A stretch of 58,816 nucleotides of DNA from an uncultured Dongia sp. (GTDB lineage Bacteria > Pseudomonadota > Alphaproteobacteria > Dongiales > Dongiaceae). Below, in pieces: positions 50,327 to 57,807 of the stretch. The stretch spans positions 1 to 58,816 of the forward strand of contig NZ_CAKZGO010000011.1 of NCBI RefSeq assembly GCF_936916975.1. Reading direction: 5' to 3'. The translations under genes were made by a program, and so were the position numbers. The notes under the pieces were generated by a model. That model had not been told where the DNA came from and made no database searches. It worked only from the letters and a program-made list of their open reading frames with translations. Numbering within the stretch: the stretch's first letter is position 1; every line of letters begins with the position of its first letter.

Positions 50327-51990
50327 GACGATACCTGCCCCGTCATCAGCTTGCCGATGGCGAGTTCCACCTCCGGCCCGTTCTCGACGATGCCGACCAG
50401 GCGACCCTGATACATGACACCGATGCGGTCGCTTACCTCGAGCAGTTCATCGAGATCGGTCGAGATCACGATGGTGCCGAGGCCGTGGCCGGCGCTTTCG
50501 ACGATGCGCTCATGGGCAAGGCGGGTGTTCTGCAAATCGAGGCCATAGGTCGGCTTGTTGAAGATGACAACACCGGCATCATTGGCGAGCTCGCGGGCGA
50601 GGAGCACCTTCTGGATGTTGCCGCCGGAGAGCTTGCCGATCGGCGTCTTTTCCGAGGGTGTGCGGATGTCATGATCCTGGATCTTCTCCCGCGCGTGATC
50701 GTGGATGCGGGTCCAATCGGTCATGCCGCGGCGCCAGAAGGGTGCGCTGCCGATTTCCTTCAGCAACAGATTGGTGGCGACGGAGAAGGCGCCGACCGTC
50801 CCCTCGCCCAACCGCTCATCGGTCACATAGCGGATGCCGGCCTGGCGGCGCACGGGGACAGCGGCCGCGGTGATGTCGGCCCCGTCGAGACAAACCGTGC
50901 CGCTCGTTATCTTGCGCTGACCGGCGAGTGCTTCGGCGAGATGCTTTTGACCGTTCCCGTCGATGCCGGCGACGCCGAGTACTTCGCCGGGCCAGAGATC
51001 GAAGGTGACGTCGTGCAGCGGGCAGGCACCGCGATCGGCGGCGGTGGCAATCTGCGTGACGCGCAGGCGTGGTGCCCCGCTACGATCGACCTCGCGGCGC
51101 GCGCGGCGGCCTTCGGCGCGACCGACAAGAAGTTCCGCCGCTGCTGCATCGGTCGGTGTGGCGGCGCCGAACATCATGGCGATAACGCGGTCGGTGACCT
51201 GCTGCTCGGTCATCACACGTCGCTCGTCGGGGGCGATGGCACCCACCGAGCGGCCGAGGCGCAGGACCGAGATGCGGTCACCGAGTTCATAGGCCTCGGC
51301 CAATTTGTGGGTGATGAGGATGAGGGCGACGCCCTTGCTCCGCAGACGGCGCATCACCTCGCCCAGATCCTTGACGCCCTGCGGCGTCAGCATGGAGGTG
51401 GGCTCATCGAGGATAAGGATTTTTTCACCGCGCCACAAAGCGCGCATGATTTCGACCTGCTGCTGCTCGCCCAGCGACAGCTTGCCAACCAACGCATCGG
51501 CATCGAGGGTGACGCCGAGGAGATCTGATAGTTCGCGGAAGCGCGCAAGCGCCGCGGAGCGGGCCAGCTTCTGCCACCAAGAACCACCCAGCATCAGATT
51601 TTCGATGACGGTGAGGCTCGGCACCAGCAGCACATGCTGGAAGACCGTGCCGATGCCGTGGTCGAGGCTTTCGCGCGGTGAGCCGAGGCGCACCTTGGCT
51701 CCGTCGATCAGGATATCGCCGGCATCCGGCTGCTGCATGCCGGCGAGGATGCCGATCAGGGTCGATTTGCCGGCGCCGTTTTCGCCGAGCAGGACATGGA
51801 TTTCACCGGCATTGAAGTCCAGTGAGATATCGTCATTCGCGACGACGCCGGGAAAGCGTTTGCCAATATGCCGGACTGCAGCAACGGGGGCAGGATTTCC
51901 ACCTGCCCCCGTGCTGATCGCTGTCGACATGGTCTGCGTGTCAATCATCTCGCCACTTTGCAACGGGCTTGGCAGCGAGTCCATCTTCAT
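50323..51990 (-). CDS. BMP-type ABC transporter ATP-binding protein, duplicated NBD
   Basis: A 555-residue double-domain ATPase of the nucleoside-import (YufO/NupO-like) class. Domain 1: GENGAGKSTLIGIL, signature LSLGEQQQVEIMRALW, LILDEPTSMLTPQGV. Domain 2: GIDGNGQKHLAEALAG (degenerate P-loop, usual here), LSGGNIQKVLLAREL, and VVIFNKPTYGLDLQNT. In the second Walker B, Asn-Lys replaces Asp-Glu, which is typical of this subfamily's weak second site. Start uncertain among ATG 51990, 51984 and 51948; the first ~30 residues are not conserved-looking. Confidence 0.92.
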   Translation of the reverse strand: MKMDSLPSPLQSGEMIDTQTMSTAISTGAGGNPAPVAAVRHIGKRFPGVVANDDISLDFNAGEIHVLLGENGAGKSTLIGILAGMQQPDAGDILIDGAKVRLGSPRESLDHGIGTVFQHVLLVPSLTVIENLMLGGSWWQKLARSAALARFRELSDLLGVTLDADALVGKLSLGEQQQVEIMRALWRGEKILILDEPTSMLTPQGVKDLGEVMRRLRSKGVALILITHKLAEAYELGDRISVLRLGRSVGAIAPDERRVMTEQQVTDRVIAMMFGAATPTDAAAAELLVGRAEGRRARREVDRSGAPRLRVTQIATAADRGACPLHDVTFDLWPGEVLGVAGIDGNGQKHLAEALAGQRKITSGTVCLDGADITAAAVPVRRQAGIRYVTDERLGEGTVGAFSVATNLLLKEIGSAPFWRRGMTDWTRIHDHAREKIQDHDIRTPSEKTPIGKLSGGNIQKVLLARELANDAGVVIFNKPTYGLDLQNTRLAHERIVESAGHGLGTIVISTDLDELLEVSDRIGVMYQGRLVGIVENGPEVELAIGKLMTGQVSS

Positions 51991-51994
51991 AGGC

Positions 51995-53059
51995 TTATTG
52001 GGCGGGCGCGTCGGTGACCGAGCTCATCAAAGCGCGGACCTTTTCGGCTTCCCAGACCGGCTCGATCTTCAACGACCCGTCGACAATCTGCTTGCGCGTG
52101 TCGTTGACCGAGGCCCAGACGTCGTCCGGGATGTTCTTGGTCTTCAACAACTGCACCGAATCGTCGGAGAGCTGGATCGAATAGGCCTTCGTACCGAACT
52201 TGTCGGCCTTCAGATCCTCGACCATCGCCGTATAGACCGGAACCAGATTCCAGACCACCGATGAGAGCAGGTGGCCCTTGTCGATCGCGGTCTTGTCGCC
52301 GATGACATCGATGAACCAGACATTGCCGCCACCGGTCGACTTCGTGGTCTCGACCGCCTGCAGCATGCCGAAGGTGGCACCGTCGCCCTGGCCGAAGATG
52401 ACGTCGGCGCCGGCGCCGATCACCGATTCGGTGACACGGCGACCGCCGGCCGCGTCCGCATAGGCGGCTGGGCCAATGACGGCGTAGAGGATCTTGACGG
52501 CCGGATCGGTCGCCTTGACACCCTGCGCAAACGCTGCCGACTGCGAGTTCCATGACGGCGGCTCGCCCGAGACGACGATGCCGACCGATTTCGTGGTCGA
52601 GGTCTTGGCGGCAAGGATGCCGGCAAGATAGGCGCCTTCATGGCCGCTCAAAGTGTAGTCGGCGACTTCGCCGGCCTTGATCGCATCCGGCTTGTCGACG
52701 ATGGCAACGGCGACACCCTTTTCGGCACCGATTTCCGGGGCCGCGGTGTTGTAGCCGCTGGCATGGGCGATCATCAGGCTGGCGCCATCATCTGCGAGTT
52801 CACGCAGAGTCGGGTGCACATCGCCGTAGCCTAAGCCCGTGGCTGGCATGAATTCGATGCCCATCTTCTCGGCGACCGCTTTCGCGGCGTCAAAGCCCTG
52901 CTGGTTCCAGCCGTAATCGGTCGGGTCTTCCGGCGTCAGGATGGCGAGCTTCTTGACATCCTTGGCCTCGGCCGGCGCACCGGCGAAGGCCGCAACACCG
53001 CACAGGGTCAATGCCAGCATCGACACCTGTGCCAGTTTCGTCCATTTGGTCTTGGTCAT
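51995..53059 (-). CDS. BMP family ABC transporter substrate-binding protein
   Basis: A 354-residue periplasmic protein with a Sec signal peptide (SMLALTLCGVAAFAGAPAEA, then KDVKKLAIL). The BMP/PnrA-like fold is evident: DYGWNQQGFDAAKAVAEKMG, MIAHASGYNTAAPEIGAEKGVAVAI, YTLSGHEGAYLAGILAAKTSTTKSVGIV and GADVIFGQGDGATFGMLQA. Family members bind nucleosides by stacking aromatic side chains on the base, and a pyridine ring would suit the same pocket. ATG 53059 has GGAGAGG before it. Encoded between the FHMPC dehydrogenase and transporter ATPase genes. Confidence 0.92.
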   Translation of the reverse strand: MTKTKWTKLAQVSMLALTLCGVAAFAGAPAEAKDVKKLAILTPEDPTDYGWNQQGFDAAKAVAEKMGIEFMPATGLGYGDVHPTLRELADDGASLMIAHASGYNTAAPEIGAEKGVAVAIVDKPDAIKAGEVADYTLSGHEGAYLAGILAAKTSTTKSVGIVVSGEPPSWNSQSAAFAQGVKATDPAVKILYAVIGPAAYADAAGGRRVTESVIGAGADVIFGQGDGATFGMLQAVETTKSTGGGNVWFIDVIGDKTAIDKGHLLSSVVWNLVPVYTAMVEDLKADKFGTKAYSIQLSDDSVQLLKTKNIPDDVWASVNDTRKQIVDGSLKIEPVWEAEKVRALMSSVTDAPAQ

Positions 53060-53151
53060 GATACCTCTCCTGTTTTTTTCAACATCCGGCGTTCCCAGCA
53101 CTTGGATGTTGTCATGATAGAGATGCAATCCCGTTTCTTGTTCTTGAAGTC

Positions 53152-54069
53152 TCAGCTCTCCAGCGCCTTGCGCACGGCGACCAACCGCTTGGCGCGCTGC
53201 TGCTGGAGGGCGGCGATTTTTTCCGGCGTATAGCTGAAGACGCCACCACCGGTCTTGATGCCGAGCTTGCCGGCGGCGGTGCGCTCAGTGACGAAGGGGC
53301 TTAGCGTATCGCGGTTGCACAGTTCCTTGTTGAGATAGGAACCGACCGCCTGGTAGATGTCGAGCCCAGCCACGTCCAGCAAGGCCATCGGGCCGATGAC
53401 GGAAAGCTTGTAGCCGATGCCCCAGGAGACGCAGGTGTCGAGGCCTTCTGCATCGATGACGCCTTGGTCGACGAGATCGACGCATTCGCGCAGCAGGGCA
53501 TAGAGCACGCGGTTCTCGACGAAGCCCGGGACATCCTTCTGCACCACGACGGGGAGCAGCCCCAGGCCCTTGATCGTCTCGACCATCCAGTCGCAGGTGG
53601 CTTTGGAGGTCTTCTCGCCGGCGATCACCTCGATCATCGGGATGACATGGGGCGGGTTCGACCAATGCATGCCGACGACGCGCTCCGGCGCCGAGACATT
53701 GGCCTGCAGCTTGGTGATGGGAATGCCCGACGTGTTGCTGGCGATGATGCATGTCTTGTCGACCAGCGCGTCGATTTCCTTGAAGGCCTGCGCCTTGATC
53801 TCGAACTTCTCCGGCACGGTCTCGATCACCAAAGTGGCGCCGGCGACGCATTCCTGCAGGCTGGAAGCGATTTTCACGGTCGCCCCATTGCTGCGGTCCG
53901 GCGTGCCGAGATTGGTGAGGACCGTATTGGCCAGCGTCAAACCGGCGCCGGCCTTGTTGCGCTGTTCCTCGGACAGGTCGAACGCGGTTACCTGCATGCC
54001 GGCGCGCAACAAGGTCTGGGCAATGCCCGGTCCCATGGTGCCCAATCCGACGATTGCTGCCTTGGTCAT
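53152..54069 (-). CDS. 3-hydroxyacyl-CoA dehydrogenase family protein, FHMPC 5-dehydrogenase
   Basis: A 305-residue two-domain NAD-dependent dehydrogenase. NAD loop IVGLGTMGPGIAQTLL (residues 6-21), VIETVPEKFEIK, IASNTSGIPITKL and GMHWSNPPHVIPMIEVI (catalytic His). Its closest remembered relative is 5-formyl-3-hydroxy-2-methylpyridine-4-carboxylate 5-dehydrogenase of M. loti, including DVPGFVENRVLYALLRECVDLV and DTCVSWGIGYKLSVIGPMALLD. It would make 3-hydroxy-2-methylpyridine-4,5-dicarboxylate (HMPDC), the last intermediate before ring opening. Strong CAGGAGGG ribosome site. Confidence 0.9.
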   Translation of the reverse strand: MTKAAIVGLGTMGPGIAQTLLRAGMQVTAFDLSEEQRNKAGAGLTLANTVLTNLGTPDRSNGATVKIASSLQECVAGATLVIETVPEKFEIKAQAFKEIDALVDKTCIIASNTSGIPITKLQANVSAPERVVGMHWSNPPHVIPMIEVIAGEKTSKATCDWMVETIKGLGLLPVVVQKDVPGFVENRVLYALLRECVDLVDQGVIDAEGLDTCVSWGIGYKLSVIGPMALLDVAGLDIYQAVGSYLNKELCNRDTLSPFVTERTAAGKLGIKTGGGVFSYTPEKIAALQQQRAKRLVAVRKALES

Positions 54070-54136
54070 AATCCCTCCTGTTTGAACTTTGCCTGTTCCC
54101 TGATCGTCGCCGCTTATCTGCGGCGTCCGACTATTC

Positions 54137-54742
54137 TTAGACGCCGATCGCCTTCTTGAAGGCCGGCCGCTCCATCAATTTCTTGCGCCAGGCCGCGAGA
54201 TTGCCGAGTTCCGGCAGATCCACGGGGAAATCCAGGCAGCGGATCACCACTGGCCCCAGCGCGATGTCGGCGAGGCTGAAACTGTCGCCACCCGCCCACT
54301 TCTTGCCCGCGATCCCCTTGTTGAGAATCCCGAGTTGCGCCGCGAGGTCCTTGGAATCAGCATCCCAGCTGGCGGCGCGTTCGCCCGGCGCCTTCTTCGC
54401 TTCCTTGAAGATGCCGAGATAAGGCGGATTGAGGGAAGCCAGCATCCAATCCATCCAGCGTTCCACCTGCGTCCGCGCGGCGGGGTCCGCCGGGTAAAGC
54501 TCGGTGTTCTTCTGCTTGTTGCAAAGATAGCGCAGGATCGTGTTGGATTCCCAAATCACGACCTTGTCATCGACCAAGGTCGGCACCTTGCCGTTGGGAT
54601 TGAGGCTGAGATAGGCGTCGTCGGTCGTGTTGTTGAACTGGCGGCCGTAATCCTCGCGGGCATAGGGCAAGCCCAGTTCCTCGAGGAGAAAAATCACCTT
54701 CTGCACGTTGCCGGACGTGTTCCGACCTAGAAGTCTCAACAT
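54137..54742 (-). CDS. Glutathione S-transferase family protein
   Basis: A 201-residue GST. The thioredoxin-like half has GRNTSGNVQKVIFLLEELGLPY (Ser10 as candidate catalytic residue), NPNGKVPTLVDD (cis-Pro) and WESNTILRYL. The helical half includes WMDWMLASLNPP and SFSLADIALGPVVIRC. In gentisate-type pathways a GST isomerises the ring-opened product. Here it is between RidA and FHMPC dehydrogenase genes and may play a comparable part, although its class (theta/beta-like) is not specifically that of maleylpyruvate isomerase. Confidence 0.9.
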   Translation of the reverse strand: MLRLLGRNTSGNVQKVIFLLEELGLPYAREDYGRQFNNTTDDAYLSLNPNGKVPTLVDDKVVIWESNTILRYLCNKQKNTELYPADPAARTQVERWMDWMLASLNPPYLGIFKEAKKAPGERAASWDADSKDLAAQLGILNKGIAGKKWAGGDSFSLADIALGPVVIRCLDFPVDLPELGNLAAWRKKLMERPAFKKAIGV

Positions 54743-54802
54743 GCTGCCTGTCTCCCCATTGTCGGCGCTGTCATGCGCGCCTGTTGTATCGATACACTCG
54801 CC

Positions 54803-55183
54803 TCAAGCTTTCGGTTTGTAGGCGATGGCATCCATCTCGATCTTGCATTCGATCACCGCGCGGGCCTCGACCGTCGTCCGCGCCAGCACACCTTCGGGAA
54901 AATATTCGGCAAAGATTCGGTTGTAGCGGCCGAAATTGCGCGCATCTTCGAGAAAGATGGTCATCTTGACGATGTCCGACAGCTCAGCCCCTTCGAGCGC
55001 CAGAATGCGACGGACAGATTCAATCGTCCAGCGGGTTTCCTCTTCTATATTGCCTGCACACATGTTTCCGTTTTCATCCTTGGCAACTTGTCCCGATACA
55101 AAGATGAAATCGCCGGCACGGACAGCCGGATGAAACGGCAGGTTCGGATTCTTCTTTCCGATCGGTTGAATTTTATCGCTCAT
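54803..55183 (-). CDS. RidA (YjgF/YER057c/UK114) family protein
   Basis: A 126-residue trimeric-type RidA protein, normal length. Arg102 in VLARTTVEARAVIECKIEMDAIAY is the conserved arginine that grips the carboxylate of imine substrates in catalytic RidA members. The GQVAKDENGNMCAGNIEEETRWTIESVRRIL segment is also typical. RidA enzymes hydrolyse 2-iminopropanoate and similar enamines/imines. In a B6 ring-degradation operon an imine of pyruvate is a predictable ring-opening product, so this is plausibly a dedicated pathway enzyme. Confidence 0.9.
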   Translation of the reverse strand: MSDKIQPIGKKNPNLPFHPAVRAGDFIFVSGQVAKDENGNMCAGNIEEETRWTIESVRRILALEGAELSDIVKMTIFLEDARNFGRYNRIFAEYFPEGVLARTTVEARAVIECKIEMDAIAYKPKA

Positions 55184-55195
55184 CCCTGCCCTCTC

Positions 55196-56323
55196 TCAGA
55201 ACACACTGGTCTCGATAATGTCGACACCGCGCTGGCGGTCGATGAGATAGATGATGCCGCGATCGTCCATGGTGACGTCGTTGGAGGATGCGAGATCGAA
55301 GCCCTGCGGCGCATCGGTTTCGTAGAAGCCGACCTCGACCGGCTTGAACGGGTCGGCAAAGTCGATGAGACGCATGCCCTGTGCGAACCATGCAAAGGGA
55401 ATGATCGTGCCGTTGAAGCGCTCGGAGGGCTGGTGGCAGCCCATCATCGGCGGCTGCGGCGAGCCGTCCTTGTCGAGACCTTCGACCTGGAAGGTCGAGA
55501 TCGGGATCGGGCAATGTTCGTTGGTGATGTCATAGACCCAGGTGAATGCGGGTGCGGCCGGCCAGAGCTTCGCCACATCCTCATCCGCCACGATCATGAT
55601 GTCGCGGCCTTTCAGCTTCTGCTTCATCTTGAGACAGGTATGGGTGGGATGCGGAAAGGTCGGCGAGGTATTGGTGGCGGAGATCAGCTTGGGCCGCGAC
55701 ATGTCCTCGATATCGAGGATGAAGAAGCCGTGATGCCAATAGCTGACATACATGCGGTTGCCGACACGCAACGGGTGATGGCAGCGCGGCGGGGTCCAAT
55801 TGTCCCAGGGATATTCCTCGCCACCCGCCTGCCATTGGCCGGGAATCCACCAGCGGCCGACTTCCTCCGGCTTTGTGGGATCCTTGAGATCGAGGATCAT
55901 CGCGATATTGCCGATGTAACCTTCAGCCGTCGGCGAGATGTAGGCGTAGCGGCCGTCGAAATCGTAGCGATGCACGCCCTTGCCATGGGTGCGCCATTTG
56001 CTGATGAGCCTGGGTTCCGCGGGCCGAGAGACGTCATAGATGCCAAGGCCGCCGCCGAAACCGGCATCGCCGTCCTGGCCCTGCTTTTCATGGTTCACCA
56101 CCATGATGTCGTTGGCGACGCGCACCTTGTGGGAATGCCAGCCGGACGGCATCTCAATGCGCGCGAGCTGCTTGGGGTTTCGCGGGTCGGCGACATCGAC
56201 GATGGTGGTGCCGGTCGGCTGGCGCATATGGCCGATATAGAGAATGCGGTTCTCGACCCAGACCTGGCCGCCGCCCGGGCAATCGATATGGCCGATCAGT
56301 TTGGTGTTCTTACTCTTCGCCAT
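55196..56323 (-). CDS. LVIVD-repeat beta-propeller protein
   Basis: A 375-residue protein built from repeats of the LVIVD type (TTIVDVADPRNPKQLARIE, LGIYDVSRPAEPRLISKW, AMILDLKDPTKPEEVGRWW, FFILDIEDMSRPKLISAT, MRLIDFADPFKPVEVGFY). They predict a six- or seven-bladed propeller. It has no signal peptide. Several His-rich turns (GWHSHKV, RCHHPLRV, YWHHGFF, FPHPTHTCLKM) could bind metal. Enzymatic role unknown. Its place between the ring-cleavage-type bicupin and RidA genes, with gaps of 18 and 12 bp, implies a pathway function. Confidence 0.85.
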   Translation of the reverse strand: MAKSKNTKLIGHIDCPGGGQVWVENRILYIGHMRQPTGTTIVDVADPRNPKQLARIEMPSGWHSHKVRVANDIMVVNHEKQGQDGDAGFGGGLGIYDVSRPAEPRLISKWRTHGKGVHRYDFDGRYAYISPTAEGYIGNIAMILDLKDPTKPEEVGRWWIPGQWQAGGEEYPWDNWTPPRCHHPLRVGNRMYVSYWHHGFFILDIEDMSRPKLISATNTSPTFPHPTHTCLKMKQKLKGRDIMIVADEDVAKLWPAAPAFTWVYDITNEHCPIPISTFQVEGLDKDGSPQPPMMGCHQPSERFNGTIIPFAWFAQGMRLIDFADPFKPVEVGFYETDAPQGFDLASSNDVTMDDRGIIYLIDRQRGVDIIETSVF

Positions 56324-56341
56324 CTTGCGCGTAATTCCCGT

Positions 56342-57490
56342 TCAGGCCAGTCGGACGGTTTCGCCGGTCTTGGTCTTGCCGTGTTTCTGATAGAGGGCCA
56401 GCGCCTTCAAGGTGGGTTCGTCGCTGGCCACGAACAGGATCGCCGGATCCTTGTCGGAGGTGTTGACATGCTCGCACCATTCGCCGCCGGGGACCGCCAT
56501 GGTGTCGAAGGGGGACCAGTCGATACGCTTGCCGCCGACGATGCTGTAGCCGTTGCCTTCGAAGGGTGAGACGGTGAGGCTGGCATTCTGCTTCAGCGGC
56601 AGCGTTTTCTCGCCGGGGCGCAGCATCTGCATGAAGAAGGTCATGGTCTTGAAGATCGACTGTCCGTTGGTCGGATCGACATATTCGATCATCAAGGCTT
56701 CATGGGGATCGCCGTCATAGCTTTTGGCGCGTTCCAGCGCCTCGCGCATCATGTCCCAGCGATAGACATACATGGGCGACGCAAAGCCGGTGCCGCGGTT
56801 ATGCGAGACGAAGCGCGGCTTCAGCCCACCGCTGCCATAGATCGACTGCGAATAGTTTTCCGGGAAACGTTCCGACTGCATGACGCGGCGGACGCGCTTG
56901 CCCTCCTCTTCTTCCGTGTAATCGTGCTCGAAATACATGGCGCAGAGTGTTTCCACGAGCGGCAGATCGAGGACGCTGAGGTTGATCGCGTTCTCATTGC
57001 CCCTATTGCCGTGATTGTGCCAGGTGTCATGGGGTGTCAGCACCAGATCGCCAGGCCCGAAGGTGATGTTCTCGCCCTCAACGCCGGTGAAATTCTGACT
57101 GCCGGTCAACCCTAAGCGAATAGCGTTGGGCGAATGCCGGTGCGGCGGCATGATTTCGTTGGGATCGTTGAGCCGGTAGGCGACATAGAGCGTGGAGACG
57201 GCGGCGCGCTTGGGCGCCATGCCGGGATTGACCAGCACCAGCGAGCGGCGCTCCGAGCTTTCGGTGGTGATGAGTTCCGCCGAGCGGTAGAGCAGTGGTT
57301 CGATATCGCCCTTATAGGTCCAGCTGAACGGCACTGCCTTGCGGGTATCGCGGATCTGCTTGTCTTCGTCATTCTTGACATTGCGGTCGACCACCCAGAA
57401 CGGCGCCATGTTATGGGCGGCGACATCGGCATGGAGATCGTCCAGCGCCGCCTGCAGATTGGAGCCATCGAGCTTCTGTGCCGAACTCAT
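56342..57490 (-). CDS. Bicupin ring-cleavage dioxygenase, gentisate/salicylate 1,2-dioxygenase-like
   Basis: A 382-residue bicupin. The first cupin carries the iron site: PPHRHSPNAIR (His117, His119) and TPHDTWHNHGN (His158), exactly the pattern of gentisate, 1-hydroxy-2-naphthoate and salicylate dioxygenases. The second cupin (GGKRIDWSPFDTMAVPGGEWCEHVN) is degenerate, as usual. These enzymes cleave an aromatic ring between a hydroxyl-bearing and a neighbouring carboxyl-bearing carbon. First gene of the operon; ATG 57490 follows AGGGAGAGG. Substrate by context: a 3-hydroxypyridine-4-carboxylate from vitamin B6. Confidence 0.88.
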   Translation of the reverse strand: MSSAQKLDGSNLQAALDDLHADVAAHNMAPFWVVDRNVKNDEDKQIRDTRKAVPFSWTYKGDIEPLLYRSAELITTESSERRSLVLVNPGMAPKRAAVSTLYVAYRLNDPNEIMPPHRHSPNAIRLGLTGSQNFTGVEGENITFGPGDLVLTPHDTWHNHGNRGNENAINLSVLDLPLVETLCAMYFEHDYTEEEEGKRVRRVMQSERFPENYSQSIYGSGGLKPRFVSHNRGTGFASPMYVYRWDMMREALERAKSYDGDPHEALMIEYVDPTNGQSIFKTMTFFMQMLRPGEKTLPLKQNASLTVSPFEGNGYSIVGGKRIDWSPFDTMAVPGGEWCEHVNTSDKDPAILFVASDEPTLKALALYQKHGKTKTGETVRLA

Positions 57491-57520
57491 CCGCCTCTCC
57501 CTCATCGCGGCGGCAGGTCT

Positions 57521-57641
57521 TTGGTGGGACCAATTTCCGGCAGCGGTGATTAAATTGGTTCGTTACGCGTCAGCAAGTGTTCCTAAGCGTAACCATTCCG
57601 ACCGAATGTCGTCAACAGCGATCCAATTTTCGGACCAATTC
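57521..57641. promoter_or_regulatory. Divergent control region of the B6 operon and GntR gene
   Basis: The 317-bp gap (57491-57807) holds TTGGTGGGACCAA (57521-57533, a 5-3-5 dyad), GGACCAATTT (57527-57536), its inverse AAATTGGTTC (57552-57561) and GGACCAATTC (57632-57641). An inverted pair GTTACGC / GCGTAAC lies at 57562-57568 and 57587-57593. Another GGACCAAATT (57811-57820) lies at the gntR start. Dyads of ACCAA half-sites fit a GntR-type operator. No promoter hexamers are clear. Confidence 0.65.
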
Positions 57642-57807
57642 GCCGTGACCTATTGTACATGCGTCCAAAATATCGTGCGCCATGTTTGAACCATTGTTCA
57701 CGGCAGCAATGAACGCACCGGCCGCATTCTTTACTTTAGCCTCGTATCAGCGCATGATGCCGCAACTGGGCCCATGAACCAACGGCGAACCATAAGCGCC
57801 CGACGGG

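Noticed and set aside
54773-56569. 598-residue plus-strand open frame
   Set aside because: Antisense shadow of the RidA, LVIVD and bicupin genes, which have clear family motifs and ribosome sites.
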